Shown here: positions 22,984 to 33,188 of the stretch, one piece after another
Layout: every line of letters begins with the position of its first letter
Position numbering within the stretch: position 1 is the stretch's first letter
Assembly: GCA_948099385.1 (NCBI GenBank)
Contig: CANUEZ040000024.1
Coordinates: 20,906,001 to 20,970,000 of the forward strand
Length of the DNA stretch: 64,000 nt
Direction: 5' to 3'
DNA from: Fasciola hepatica
Lineage: Eukaryota; Platyhelminthes; Trematoda; Plagiorchiida; Fasciolidae
Notes under the pieces: model-generated
What the model was told of the DNA's origin: nothing
Databases searched by the model: none
What the model saw: only the letters and a program-made list of their open reading frames with translations
Program-made: the position numbers and the translations under genes

Positions 22984-24780
22984 GTGAAAGACAGGACCAC
23001 CGGTATGCATTTCTTGATCGACACGGGTGCGCAGGTGAGTATACTACCGGTTTCAAAACGGTCCATTGTCTTCCCTACATCTCTCACACTACAAGCCGCC
23101 AACGGCACTCCGATCACAACATACGGCAGTAAACTTCTCATCCTAGACCTTGTCCTGTGTAGTCATTTCCCGTGGGTTTTCGTCGTCACCCAAGTGTACC
23201 AGGATATTATAGGCTTAGATTTTTTAGGAAGTCGCGGTCTAGTAGTCGATCCCGGTAAGCGACAGCTCGTAGATCGAGTCACATCGAATTTCGTTGTAGG
23301 TTTCATAACCCAAGCTCAATCACCAGTGGTCCTCACGCCGATTCCCACTTCCGAACCAGAATTCGGTAGTTTATTCGGCGAGTACCCTAATCTTGTCCGC
23401 CCAAGCAACAACCTGCCTCCAATCACCACTGATGTGGCCCATCACATCGTCACACAAGGGTCCCCGGTCTACGCTGGACCCCGCAGGTTGGCTCCAGACA
23501 AGTTCCGTGTAGCTCGCTCCGAGTTCCAACACATGCTCAACTTGGGAATTATCCGGCCTTCCAACAGTCCGTGGGCATCACCCGTACCCATGGTTCCGAA
23601 GAAGTCGCCTGACCACTGAAGACAGTGCGGGGATTATCGCTCACTCAACGGAGTGACTACGCCCGACCGTTATCCTATTCCGCACATCACGGACCTCAAA
23701 GCTGGTTTAGCGGGTAAGGTAATTTCCAGTCGAATAGATGTAGTGTGGACACATAACCAAATACCAGTAGCTGAGGCAGATATCTCCAAAACAGCCGTAA
23801 CGACTCATTTCGGTCTTTCCTAGTTTCTACGAATGTCGTTTGGACTTGGCAACGCCACGCAGACTTTCCAGCGTTCCATCGATATGGTATACAATTGTTT
23901 AGATTTTGCGTTCACTTATCTTGATGACATCCTGATTGCTAGCTCGTCTAAGACAGAATATCTAGCACATCTACAAACCCTTTTTGACCGCCTGTCTCAA
24001 CACGGGGTCACGGCCAAAGCGAAGTGTGTAATAGGCGTCGACGCCATCGAATTCCTAGGCCACAAAGTTATTTCCACAGGGGTCATACCATCGCAGAACA
24101 AGGTGCAGGCAATCCTGGACTACCCAGAACCTGCGTCATTCAAGCAACTATGGCGTTTTGTCGGGTTAGTCAACTTCTACTGGCGTTTCATTCCACAATG
24201 TGCTCAGTTAATGCGTCCGCTCACAGACCTGTTAAAAGGCAAAGCGAAACAGCTGGTTTTCACAGAAACCGCACGAGATGCGTTCGCTATGCTGAAGCAG
24301 ACTATAAGCAACATAGCCTCGCTATCACACCTGAAACCAACCTCCCCAGTTGCGTCAGTCGCCGACGTACCAGACAAAGCCGTGGGCGCAGTACTGCAAC
24401 AATACCCAGCAACCCATTGCATTTTTTCCAAAAAGCTGCAACCGGCTAAATCCAAGTATAGGACCTGTGGCCGCGAAATCCTCGCTATATACTTAGGCAT
24501 CCGTCACTTTAGACACATCTTGGAGGGACGCGAATTCACAGTCTACACTGACCGTAAACCGACCATCCACGCATTGCGCGCCAACACGACAGATACTCTC
24601 CCAGAGAGTCCAGACATCCGGATTACATTACTCAGTACACGAGTGATGTACTTCATATCTCAGGTGTCGATAATCCTGTCGCAGACGCGTTATCTCGCAT
24701 TTACAACCTCCCGGCCCGATCAACCTCGAGGTCATCGCATCCGCTCAAGCGGACGATCCCGAGATAGAGCAGCTTGGTAG
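22984..24780 (+). pseudogene. CsRn1-like protease, reverse transcriptase and RNase H
   Basis: The protease motif FLIDTGAQVSILP lies near 23011. The frame stops at a TGA (about 23617-23619) where the family has W, and again at a TAG near 23821. In between and after are the RT blocks IRPSNSPWASPVPMVPKKS, YRSLNGVTTPDRYPIPHI, MSFGLGNATQTFQR and the YLDD box (FTYLDDILIAS). The thumb (FLGHKVIS, FVGLVNFYWRFIPQ) and an RNase H region follow (KAVGAVLQQ, REILAIYLGIRHFRH, FTVYTDRKP); the first RNase H acidic motif looks altered. A frame change near 24650 leads to the LHISGVDNPVADALSR block. Gag and this block share a frame, separated by stops. Confidence 0.85.
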
Positions 24781-24908
24781 CCCTTCGTCGCTGCGGCTCC
24801 AGTCGGTTCCCATTCCTCCAGCCTAAGGTGACATACTGTGTGACATGTCCAAAGGCCACCTAAGGCCAGTAGTGCCGTCAGCTTTTAGACGATACGTTTT
24901 CGAAACCT

Positions 24909-24918
24909 TACATGGTTT
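24909..24918 (+). repeat. Target-site duplication, left copy, of the RTE insertion
   Basis: TACATGGTTT at 24909-24918 is repeated exactly at 28767-28776. Removing the inserted DNA and one copy joins the Gypsy frame VFETLHG directly to LSHPGVK, the expected start of the integrase zinc-binding region. Confidence 0.9.
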
Positions 24919-25275
24919 CCATCACGACGAGACTGCACCTTGACGTGGTGTGATGGCTTGCGCGCCTCTATGACCCAAAGAGCTATACAGGATGGCTTCC
25001 TTAAGCCGGAGATGCAATCATGCCTGACAGGTCAATGGGTAGAGGTCAGACGAAGTCCAGTCTCCTGGTCCTCCAGGTTGGGGGTTGATTTGAGCTGGCA
25101 ACTCAGTCGGAAAAACCAGTGGAAGAATAATTGATCCAAGCAAATGGGCTTCCACTAAGCCATCCCGCTGCCTTGTGGATAGGTTCTTGTTAGAACTAAA
25201 GGCTTTGGATGAGGACCCTAATCGTTCTCCTGCTTTGTGGCTGGACACCCCAGCAGTACCCGTCCAACATCTCCC

Positions 25276-26430
25276 ATGAACTGCACGACTACAAAGAATT
25301 CCACACTGCATCGGTCGTCGCGCAGGCTAATCAGGACCGCGCTGCCCATTGCATCGAGCGGGGTGGGTAGTGATAAGTGGGCTACTGCTCAGAGTTCCCT
25401 CTCTTTTATTCAACCTTTGTCTTCTGTCCCTAACCATCCCTCTTTGCCCCATCTATCGACCCATAGTGCTCCCACTGATAACACGGTCAATACTCGCAAC
25501 AGTTCACTGTCAAATAGTATCGGGAATAATCCTCTGTCTGGTAACTCACATTTTCTCAAGCCCCGTCAGCCTCTGAATCTCGGCTCCTTCAACGTGCGTA
25601 CACTCATGCAGGCCGGTCAGCAGGCGTGCCTAGCCCTCACATTAGATTCTGTGAAGATTGATGTCTGCTGCTTAAGTGAAACGCGTATCCAGGATCCGAG
25701 CAGTGTAATTCAACTAACTGCTCCAGGTATCTCATCGAGGTATTTTTTGCGCACCTCAGGAGACGAAGCAGCTAGAGATGTAGGTCAACGTGGTGTAGGG
25801 ATTGTCTTGACTGACAAGGCTGAGGCTGCCCTTTTAGACTGGATTCCTGTTAACAGTCGTTTATGTGCTGTGAGACTCCAAGGGTCAGTTGGCGTTCGAA
25901 AGGATAGTTGTGTTAAGCGCAATTTGTTTGTGATCTCGGCGTACGCCCCAACGGACTGCAGCTCAGACTTGCAGAAAGATGAGTTCTATGATGCACTCGC
26001 CACTCTCGTTCGCGGCAGTAAAGGTTCCTACATTGTAGTGCTAGCTGGTGACTTAAATGCACAAGTTGGCAAACTTAGTGTGTCAGAAGCCTGTTTAGGT
26101 GGGCGCTGTGCTTTACCTGCTGAGCGTACAGATAACGGGGATAGGCTTCTCCAGTTTTGTGCAGATAATCGATTGTTCTTGTCTAGCACTAATTCCCGAC
26201 ACAGCTCGCGTCGCACAGCGACATGGCGCTCTAACTTTACAGGTACTTTGAGTCAAATTGATCATATCGCCGTAAGCTACCGGTGGCGCAGTTCTGTTCA
26301 GAACTGTAGATCTTACTGGTCCACGTACGTAGAGTCGGACCATGCATTAGTTTTAATGCGATTATCTCTCCAGCTCCATGGTCATCGTTTGCAAACCGTA
26401 AACCCGATTAGCCATGCAACGTTTGTGTGA
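25276..26430 (+). CDS. RTE endonuclease domain (APE type), in a separate frame from the RT
   Basis: The first in-frame ATG is at 25276. A serine/asparagine-rich leader of about 100 residues precedes the apurinic-type endonuclease. Catalytic blocks are all visible: LGSFNVRTL with N, CLSETRI with E, VLAGDLNAQVG with D and N, LSQIDHIAVS, and ESDHALVLM with the final D and H. It would nick the target strand for reverse transcription. It overlaps the RT frame by 17 bases and lies one base out of frame with it. Compared with the copy at 40152 there is one extra T near 26387. Confidence 0.85.
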   Translation: MNCTTTKNSTLHRSSRRLIRTALPIASSGVGSDKWATAQSSLSFIQPLSSVPNHPSLPHLSTHSAPTDNTVNTRNSSLSNSIGNNPLSGNSHFLKPRQPLNLGSFNVRTLMQAGQQACLALTLDSVKIDVCCLSETRIQDPSSVIQLTAPGISSRYFLRTSGDEAARDVGQRGVGIVLTDKAEAALLDWIPVNSRLCAVRLQGSVGVRKDSCVKRNLFVISAYAPTDCSSDLQKDEFYDALATLVRGSKGSYIVVLAGDLNAQVGKLSVSEACLGGRCALPAERTDNGDRLLQFCADNRLFLSSTNSRHSSRRTATWRSNFTGTLSQIDHIAVSYRWRSSVQNCRSYWSTYVESDHALVLMRLSLQLHGHRLQTVNPISHATFV

Positions 26431-28567
26431 TCCAGAAGTACGCACCCGTTATGAGCAGAAGTTAGAACATGAGCTAGGATCTACGACGAACAGTAATGTA
26501 GATGAGCATTGGGCTCATATCAAACAGGCGATGCACGTATCAGCAGGTTTCACCTGTGGTCCTAGATCCGTTGTCCATCAACGACACTGGATCTCGCAAG
26601 AGTGGCTGAGTATAATGGAGCGAAAGCGTCAGCTCTCGAACCGTAAGGAGATGAATAAGATGCGGAGAAAGCTACAAAGACAAGTTACGAAAAGCCTCAG
26701 GAATGATTGCGAAAATTGGTGGGTCAAGGTAGCCGAAGAAATGGAAGTGGCAGCTGCTTCAGGTAACAGTCAGAGACTGTTCAAACTTATTCGTGACACC
26801 AGTGGACGGCGAACTCAGGTCAGTGAAACGATTTGGGATAGAAATGGAGAACCCATCCATAGCAAACAGCAAAGGCTTGACCGTTGGGCCGAGTACTTCA
26901 AGGAACAGTTTAGCTGGCCGCACGCTAGTGTAGTTACTCCTGTATCAACAACTGTGACTCCTTGGGTGGTATCACTTGAGCCCCCATCGGAAGTAGAAGT
27001 AGAGTCATGTATTCGATTACTAAGGTGGGGGAAAGCGGCAGGTCCCGACGAACTTCCTCCAGTTCTTTTCAAACTGGGTGGTGAGGCGTTGATAAAATCA
27101 CTTACCGCCGTGCTCCGTGACATTTGGAACGAGGAGCGTATTCCGTTAATATGGAGCGAGTCATTGATTGTTCCCATCTTCAAGAAGGGAATACGCGATG
27201 ACTGTAGTAATCATCGTGGGATCAGCTTAATTGCGATAGTCACCAAAGTGTTAACCTTGATTCTGCTGCACCGTCTTACACCGGCTCGCGAGAGGAATGT
27301 ACGCGAACAGCAGGCTGGATTCCGCCCAGGTCGAGGATGCATCGACCAGATTTTTACTCTTCGCCGACTACTTGAAACGCGTCACACGCACCGCCGACCG
27401 ACAATAATACTTTTCTTAGACCTGAAAGGCGCCTTCGATTCAGTTGGTCGAACATCGCTTTTCAGTGTTCTTCATCGAAAAGGTATGCCCCAGAAGTTCG
27501 TGAACCTAATGAGATCATTGTATTCTCATACTTCTGGCCGCGTTAGAGTTTACGGTGAACTATCCGGTCGGTTCGAAACGACCAGTGGTGTTCGGCAGGG
27601 ATGCCCTTTGTCTCCATTCCTGTTCAACTTCGTCATGGACGAAATAATGGAGAGTGCGCAGCAAAATCTTCAGGATGTAGGTGTCGAACTAGGAAATAGT
27701 GGAAAGCTATGTGACCTAGATTACGCGGACGACGTTGTCTGCTTGTTCGAATACACGAAACATGCTCAGGGTGCACTAGATAATCTCGCAAGAGCTGTAG
27801 CTCCATTCGGCATGCGCTTTGCACCTTCAAAGTGCAAGGTGATGTTACAAGACTGGACGTCAGCGATTCCGAGCTTGATGCTCGATGAGGTGGTGCTGTC
27901 AGTTGTCGACCACTTCACCTACCTCGGTAGCTGCGTGACGACGGATGGGAGCACTGTAGTAGAGGTGAGTACGCGGATATCCAAGGCTCGAGGGGCGTAC
28001 ACTGGACTGAAGCACTTGTGGCGCCTACCTGATATTTCACTGAAGTTGAAAGGCCGTGTATACTGTGCTGCAGTGCGTTCAGTTTTGTTGTATGGTTGCG
28101 AAACTTGGAGTCTGCGTGCTGAAGATATTCATCGTCTTGAGGTTTTCGACCATCGATGTTTACGTAGTATCGCTAGGATTGGGTGGAATAGCCGAGTAAG
28201 CAACGATAAGGTCAGAAAGCGAGTATTGGGTACTAATTCAGAGAACGTTTTGTCACAGCGTATCCAACTTAGTAGACTTCGTTGGTTGGGACACGTGTTA
28301 CGTATGGCAAACACACGTGTACCATACCGTGTCCTATTCTCCGTTCCTCTTAGGGAGTGGAAAAGACCACGTGGAGGTCAACAGATGTCGTGGCAGCGAG
28401 GAATGAGGAAATGTACAGCAAACTTAGGAAAAGTAGATGCTTCACGTCTTCGTGGTTGGGGTCCAAAAGATCCGTCTACCAGTTGGCTGGAGACACTGAA
28501 AAATATGGCAGCGAACCGCGAGCAGTGGCGATCGTGTTGTCACTTTCTATCGAATCAGAATGGTTGA
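26414..28567 (+). CDS. RTE reverse transcriptase, intact 717-codon frame
   Basis: Starts at a true ATG at 26414, 12 bases after a TAA that is also present in the 40152 copy. Domains in order: helical N-terminal linker, the AGPDELPP block (about residue 210), PIFKKGIRDDCSNHRGISL, FRPGRGCIDQIFTLRRLLE, FLDLKGAFDSV (residues 334-344, catalytic D336), GVRQGCPLSPFLFN, and the YADD box (437-440). The thumb follows (TYLGSCVTTDGS, GRVYCAAVRSVLLYGCETW), ending in LRWLGHVLRMANTR, a WGPKDPSTSWLETL block and a QWRSCCHFL end. All catalytic residues are present. The enzyme copies its own RNA at nicked genomic DNA. Automated annotation often labels such sequences craniofacial development protein 2-like. Confidence 0.93.
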   Translation: MQRLCDPEVRTRYEQKLEHELGSTTNSNVDEHWAHIKQAMHVSAGFTCGPRSVVHQRHWISQEWLSIMERKRQLSNRKEMNKMRRKLQRQVTKSLRNDCENWWVKVAEEMEVAAASGNSQRLFKLIRDTSGRRTQVSETIWDRNGEPIHSKQQRLDRWAEYFKEQFSWPHASVVTPVSTTVTPWVVSLEPPSEVEVESCIRLLRWGKAAGPDELPPVLFKLGGEALIKSLTAVLRDIWNEERIPLIWSESLIVPIFKKGIRDDCSNHRGISLIAIVTKVLTLILLHRLTPARERNVREQQAGFRPGRGCIDQIFTLRRLLETRHTHRRPTIILFLDLKGAFDSVGRTSLFSVLHRKGMPQKFVNLMRSLYSHTSGRVRVYGELSGRFETTSGVRQGCPLSPFLFNFVMDEIMESAQQNLQDVGVELGNSGKLCDLDYADDVVCLFEYTKHAQGALDNLARAVAPFGMRFAPSKCKVMLQDWTSAIPSLMLDEVVLSVVDHFTYLGSCVTTDGSTVVEVSTRISKARGAYTGLKHLWRLPDISLKLKGRVYCAAVRSVLLYGCETWSLRAEDIHRLEVFDHRCLRSIARIGWNSRVSNDKVRKRVLGTNSENVLSQRIQLSRLRWLGHVLRMANTRVPYRVLFSVPLREWKRPRGGQQMSWQRGMRKCTANLGKVDASRLRGWGPKDPSTSWLETLKNMAANREQWRSCCHFLSNQNG

Positions 28568-28752
28568 TCGATGTGTGTTTGTACAGTTAGACTGTGTATT
28601 CCGTGTGTTGGCTACTAGGGCATTCTTTCCTTTTGCTACCCGTGTAGGTGCACTCCCTGTCCATCTTGTATATTCATACTTTCTAATTCAACGTGCAACA
28701 TGGTGAGAAAGGCAGTGGTCAGTGGGGCTTGCCCTACTGTTTAACGCTGTAC

Positions 28753-28766
28753 GATGATGATGATGA
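28753..28766 (+). repeat. (GAT)n tail of the RTE copy
   Basis: Short GAT repeats after the conserved 3' end TTTAACGCTGTAC. The same end with GAT repeats closes the copies at 20814, 43685 and, inverted, 32345. Short tandem tails of this type are usual for RTE elements. Confidence 0.85.
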
Positions 28767-29894
28767 TACATGGTTTGTCCCACCCGGGTGTAAAGGCTTC
28801 TACTAAACTCGTCGGTCACCGTTATGTTTGGCACAACATGAACCGTGATGTCACTGCATGGGTCCGTACCTGCATCCAATGTCAACGGTCGAAAACGCAT
28901 AGGCACACAAATATCCCATTATTAAAATTTCCAGCTGTCGACTTACTTTCCCAACACGTGCGTTTTGACCTGGTAGGCCCGTTACATCCTTCAAAGGGTA
29001 GCATATATGTTGTTACTTGTGTAGATCGTTTCACCAGATAGCTGTGCAGTCAGTCACCCAATACTGGGTAACAGCATTTGGTTGTCCAGTTGTGGTTACC
29101 ACAGACCGCGGCTCGCATTTCGAGGGAGCCCTCAGTAGTCTTCTACAACATTTAGGCACTCATCGCATTCATTCCACCGCCTACCACCCGTCAGAAAACG
29201 GAACGGTCGAACGTTTTCATCGGCAACTGAAGGCAGCCTTAACAGCTCACAAAAATCCAGTCTGGTGGGAATCACTACCACTAGTACTTTTAGGTTGCCA
29301 CAAAGCTCTTAAGGCCGATCTGCAAACCACATCATCCGAACTCACATTCGGTTGCGCGCTTCGACTTCGTGGCGGCATGGTGGCTTCACGGTCCAACGTC
29401 ACTTTTGACTGCGCTGATTACGTCACCAGGTTAACGCACCAGATGCGCTGGTTGAACTGTCCCGTGGCTCGTGGACAAAACACGACGGTTTACGTACACC
29501 CACACCTCCAAGAGTGTACGCACATTTTTCTTTAGACAGAGGCACGTGGCCCTCTACAACCTGCCTATTCCAGCCCCCACAGAGTCTTACGCCGCCCAGA
29601 GAAAACATTTGTCATCGACCACAACCGCATAAAGGATACGGTTACCATAGACCGAATTAATCAGCTTTTCTGGCCGAATGCATTCCGTCCGATTTCACCC
29701 CATCTTATTATTCAGAGCCAGCACCCATGTCCCCGGCTTCCCATAAGCCGACAGTACCAAAGCCGGTGACCCAGTTGCCTGGCCGTCCTGACGCAGCTCT
29801 CAACACAGGGCAACCTCCACCGACATCCAGCCGCGGACGAGTGATTAAGGAACCGTTCGTTTCGCAGATACGGTGTATTGGATCCCAGGAGTAA
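28767..29894 (+). pseudogene. CsRn1-like integrase and C-terminal tail
   Basis: After the right target-site duplication the frame gives HGLSHPGVKAST, the zinc-binding C-x2-C (CIQCQRSKTHRH) and the core start FDLVGPLHPSKGS. A stop at 29039-29041 coincides with a missing stretch of roughly 20 residues. In the next frame come VTTDRGSHFEG (second D) and HPSENGTVERFHRQLKAAL (catalytic E). A further frameshift after 29535 leads to a proline-rich end with SRGRVIKEP, finishing with TAA at 29892-29894. The integrase would insert the element cDNA. It is inactive through the internal deletion and the split by the RTE. Confidence 0.82.
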
Positions 29895-30870
29895 ACAAAA
29901 TAAGAACCTTGCAAAAGAAGAGATAACTTCTTTTTTACCCACCTTTCTGACTCCTCAGTCGCCGTTTGTTTCCCACGCTGAGGCGGCAATATACCACTTC
30001 ATTTCTATAGCTAAGCGACTTTGCTGATGTTCTTATCCGTCAACTGCAGACACTATTACCAAAAGCCTGCAGTTTTAGAGAGAACTCGCATCACCTTCAG
30101 AATACTCGTTCGCTAACGACAGGAACCCGACTGCCCTCCGGTAAATCTTCGCATCCATCATCCACTGCGCCCGCATTAGGTGCCCATAAAGCAGGATACA
30201 TGAATCACCAGAAGGACCGACCACAACATCCCTTTATCAAGCCGAACCTGTACTAGGTCATTCACTGGGGTGAGCGGAGAGAAAACTCCACTGACACCTT
30301 CGCCGTAAGCACTGTAATATCCTACCTCCCGCGTTGAACCTACGGGGTTTTTCGGGTTGGGTAGCCAGTTACAGCGGCTCTCCCGAGTGTCTTGCTTCGA
30401 GTGCCAGCCGCCACATTCTACCGCATGTAACTCTGTTCTTTTGCTTTTTTTATTTTCCTCCTTGGTGGACCCATTTTGTCAATTCATTTTTAACTCAAAT
30501 AAAATGGTTTCAACCAGTTGCTTATTTTTATTTCCAAAATAATTCATTCATTTCGGAATAACCTTGCACATTTCTTTCGTTGTCGTGTTTGTTCTGCCCG
30601 TCAGGTGACTGGATGTCATCCACAGACACTACCACCGAATCAGAGGACCTTGGAGCTGCGGTCCGAAACCACGAACGGTTTCAAAGTCAGAAGGAACTGC
30701 AACATTTATTTATTCCACTGGCGTTATCACGTGCGACATGCTCGTTCGCTTGCCAGACTCCTAAATCGAAGCCCTTCTTGCGGGCGTTCTTCTAGGAGGG
30801 GGCCTCTATAGTGATCAGTCGATCACACCCTATCACTTGTTTGACTGTACGTTTCGCGCACGCGGCAGCC
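29895..30870. other. 3' flank of the Gypsy element, possible decayed LTR
   Basis: No gene seen. The stretch near 30316-30560 begins TGTAATATCC, has an AATAAA near 30498 and a T-rich middle, as a 3' LTR might. No matching copy was found on the 5' side, so this is only a suggestion. Confidence 0.25.
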
Positions 30871-31031
30871 ACAAGCGTTACTTCCGACACACTTCCTCGG
30901 CACACGCCAGCGTGCGGTCTCTGTACTCAGGCTCTGTGAGAATACACGCAGTTGGCACTCTACGTCTTTTCCCGTTGACTTCCTCGACGAACGCGGTCGT
31001 AGAAGCTGAGGCAGTGTACCTACCAGTAAGG
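30871..31031 (+). repeat. Dispersed repeat, copy 2
   Basis: Direct-orientation partner of 21593-21757. Similarity begins at the ACACTTCCTCGGCACACG block and fades after the CCAGTAA word at the right end. Confidence 0.55.
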
Positions 31032-31078
31032 CAGTATCGTAATGGAATGCAGAAAGTTCGGCTCTCCAGTGTTGAATT

Positions 31079-31471
31079 TTATCGTTTTGATTTTGAGAGC
31101 CTTCGAACAAAGAACACAGACCTCTGATCCTTTAGAAGTTTGAAGTACTTACCAACCAAGTAGTATCCCCACTTCCGTACGGTTTCGGCAGTCGCATATG
31201 CGGACGAATGACGTTGCTCACTAGGAGGAAGAGTTCTGAAAAGAAATGCAACCGCTCTCCTCCCTTGATTCAAAGGTGCGGTTGTTGTGATGTCAGAGAT
31301 ATGGGTTTCTACCACCAGAGACAGATTCGGGTCTGTGGTAACGATAACAGACTTTTCCAACTCCAAGTTGTTGAGTGAGTTTTGCACAGGACATGTAATA
31401 GGGGATTCCCCATCTCCCACCAATGGGTATTTTATCTGGAAAGTGCGATGTCTACTGCGAATGGTATGCAA
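31079..31471 (-). pseudogene. Possible remnant of a non-LTR reverse transcriptase thumb region
   Basis: Open for 130 codons. The LNNLELEKSVIVTTDPNLS stretch followed by LNQGRRAVAFLFRTL recalls the DLGVIVT block and following helix found after the catalytic core in CR1-like reverse transcriptases. There are no catalytic motifs to confirm this. It lies between two other repeats on a repeat-rich stretch. It could also be an unrelated open frame. Confidence 0.3.
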
Positions 31472-31618
31472 AAACTTCCACTATTCGTTATTGGGACTTG
31501 TTTGGAGGTGCCAGCTCGCATAGCAGTTTGAGTGACTCGGCCCCGGTTTGGTTGTCCCTCTTGAGGCTTTAAATCTTAACATTCTTGTTAGCTATGGTAT
31601 GTTTGCTTCTGTTTAACG

Positions 31619-31621
<3 letters not shown>

Positions 31622-31698
<77 letters not shown>
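31622..31698. repeat. (TA)n microsatellite at an RTE 3' end
   Basis: Uninterrupted TA repeats, followed to the right by the same 3' UTR sequence as next to the (TA)n at 18063-18137. Confidence 0.9.
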
Positions 31699-31700
<2 letters not shown>

Positions 31701-32065
31701 CATCGGCTTGAAATCAAACATGATACCGACGCAGCAACAACAGTTACAAAGATATAAAAGGGAAAATAGAGCACAATAAAAGAAGTTAGTAAAAAGTAGA
31801 GTACTGTAATTTTTTCTTTTTTCGCCTTGCACTGTTTGATGTTTTTTGTCAGTTTGTTTCTCGGAATAACTTTTGCGGATACGGAGCGTGAAAATTCGAC
31901 AAACGAAACGCACAGCGTTCGCGCCACCAACTTAAATTATGAGCCACATCCCTCACCATCTCTAAACCACGATGATTCTCGTCCCTCGGGCCTCAACCAG
32001 GGAGGCGGGAAGCACCAGCCAAAACCAATGTTGATACTAGCTTCTTCATACTTCTGTGCCAAATC
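31699..32065 (-). pseudogene. RTE-like 3' end ((TA)-tailed subfamily), short 5'-truncated copy
   Basis: Aligns with about 18138-18500: the ACAGCGTTCGCGCCAC word, an AGGCGGGAAG word and TAGCTTCTTCAT are shared in the same order. On the minus strand a WWRERC-type end of the RT can be read, in broken frames. Only the last part of the reverse transcriptase and the 3' UTR survive. Confidence 0.65.
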
Positions 32066-32344
32066 AAAGTGCTGTATACGTCATAAGGAGACATTTTTCG
32101 ATTAATTGGTGAATTCTGGTAATGGATGTGCACCTAGGTAAGTGAAGCGAATAGTGTTTTGACTGTAACCGATCACCATTCTTTTCATGTCGCCCGTTAC
32201 TTGTGACCAATACTTACGCCCTCCACGGGGGAATAAAAGGTTCGACTATGGAGCTTTAAGAAGTCCTGACCCGGCAGCATATTGGCGCATAGATTTGGTG
32301 AATGGAGAGCTTGACTTTGTGATGTGAAATATTTCTATGCACGA

Positions 32345-33140
32345 TATCATCATCATCACCATCATCGTACAGCGTTGAGCAGCAGGGCAAGCCCCACTGA
32401 TCACTGCCTTTCTCACCAGGTTGCACGTAGCGACAGAAAGAATAAGTATAAAAAGCGGGCAAGGACTGGACCTACAAGGATGGAAAAGGAATAAGAACGC
32501 CCTAGTAGCCTACACACGGAATACAGTCTAACTGTACAAATGCACATCGATCAATCATTGTGATTTAGTAGAAAGTGACAGCACAATTGCCACAGTTCAC
32601 GGTTCGCTGCCACATCCTTCAGTGTTTCCAGCCAACTGGTTGAATGATCTTCTGGACCCCAACCATGAAGACGTGAGACATCTACTTTTCCTCAGTTCGT
32701 TTTACATTTTCTCTTTCCTCGCTTTCACGTCACCTGTTGACCATCACGTGACTTCTTCCACTGCCAAAGAAAAACAGGGTAAAATGTGCCCCAACCAGCG
32801 AAGTCTACTGTGCTGGATACGCTGTGGTAAGGCATTCTCCGAAATAGCACCCTTTACCCGATTTCTGACCCTGGTATTGCTTGCCCGGTCATTCCATCCA
32901 ATCTTAGAAATACTACACAAATATCGATGGTCGAAAACCTCGAGGATACGGACATTTTCTGCACAGACTCTATGTCTTGCAACCATACAACAGAACTGGG
33001 CGCACCGCACCGCACCACAGCACAGTACACATGACCTTTCTACTTCAGTGAAATATCAGGTCGCCGCCACAAGTACTTCAGTCCAGCGTACACCGCTCGA
33101 GCCTTGGATATGCGCGTGCTCACCTCTTCCGTCGATAGAT
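32345..33140 (-). pseudogene. RTE-like reverse transcriptase 3' end ((GAT)-tailed subfamily)
   Basis: The left edge is the inverted GAT tail (ATC repeats at about 32345-32367) followed by the inverted 3' UTR. The minus-strand frame 33010-32744 gives FDHRYLCSISKIGWNDRASN and LRWLGHIL, the C-terminal RT blocks of the 26414 frame. Similarity ends near 33140, at the KARA-type block before GRVYC. Stops and frameshifts are present. Confidence 0.75.
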
Positions 33141-33188
33141 ACGGAACAAGGCATTCTGTTTTCCTGGATAAGTTGGCGGAATTTATGG

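Larger units (their letters stand above)
24919..28766 (+). mobile_element. RTE-like non-LTR retrotransposon, apparently full length
   Basis: A 3848-bp insertion in the Gypsy integrase, bounded by a 10-bp target-site duplication. The 5' UTR (24919 to about 25275) carries a GCACCTTGACGTGGTG word resembling RTE 5' ends. It is followed by an endonuclease frame, a reverse transcriptase frame, a roughly 180-bp 3' UTR and a short (GAT)n tail at 28753-28766. The endonuclease and RT frames are out of step by one base, so this copy cannot make the normal fused protein. Confidence 0.9.
22066..29894 (+). mobile_element. CsRn1-like Ty3/Gypsy retrotransposon, split by an RTE insertion
   Basis: Gag (22066-22926), protease-RT-RNase H (22984 to about 24780) and integrase with C-terminal tail (28767-29894) lie in order on the plus strand. 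The integrase start is interrupted by 24919-28766. The gag zinc finger has the C-x2-H-x9-C arrangement of CsRn1-type elements of trematodes. Stops and frameshifts occur in every pol section. LTRs were not securely recognised. Candidates on the 3' side are a purine-rich stretch near 30269-30288 and an AATAAA near 30498. Confidence 0.8.

Noticed and set aside
29708..29989. Two overlapping minus-strand frames opposite the Gypsy C-terminus
   Set aside because: They are shadows of the proline-rich integrase tail on the plus strand.
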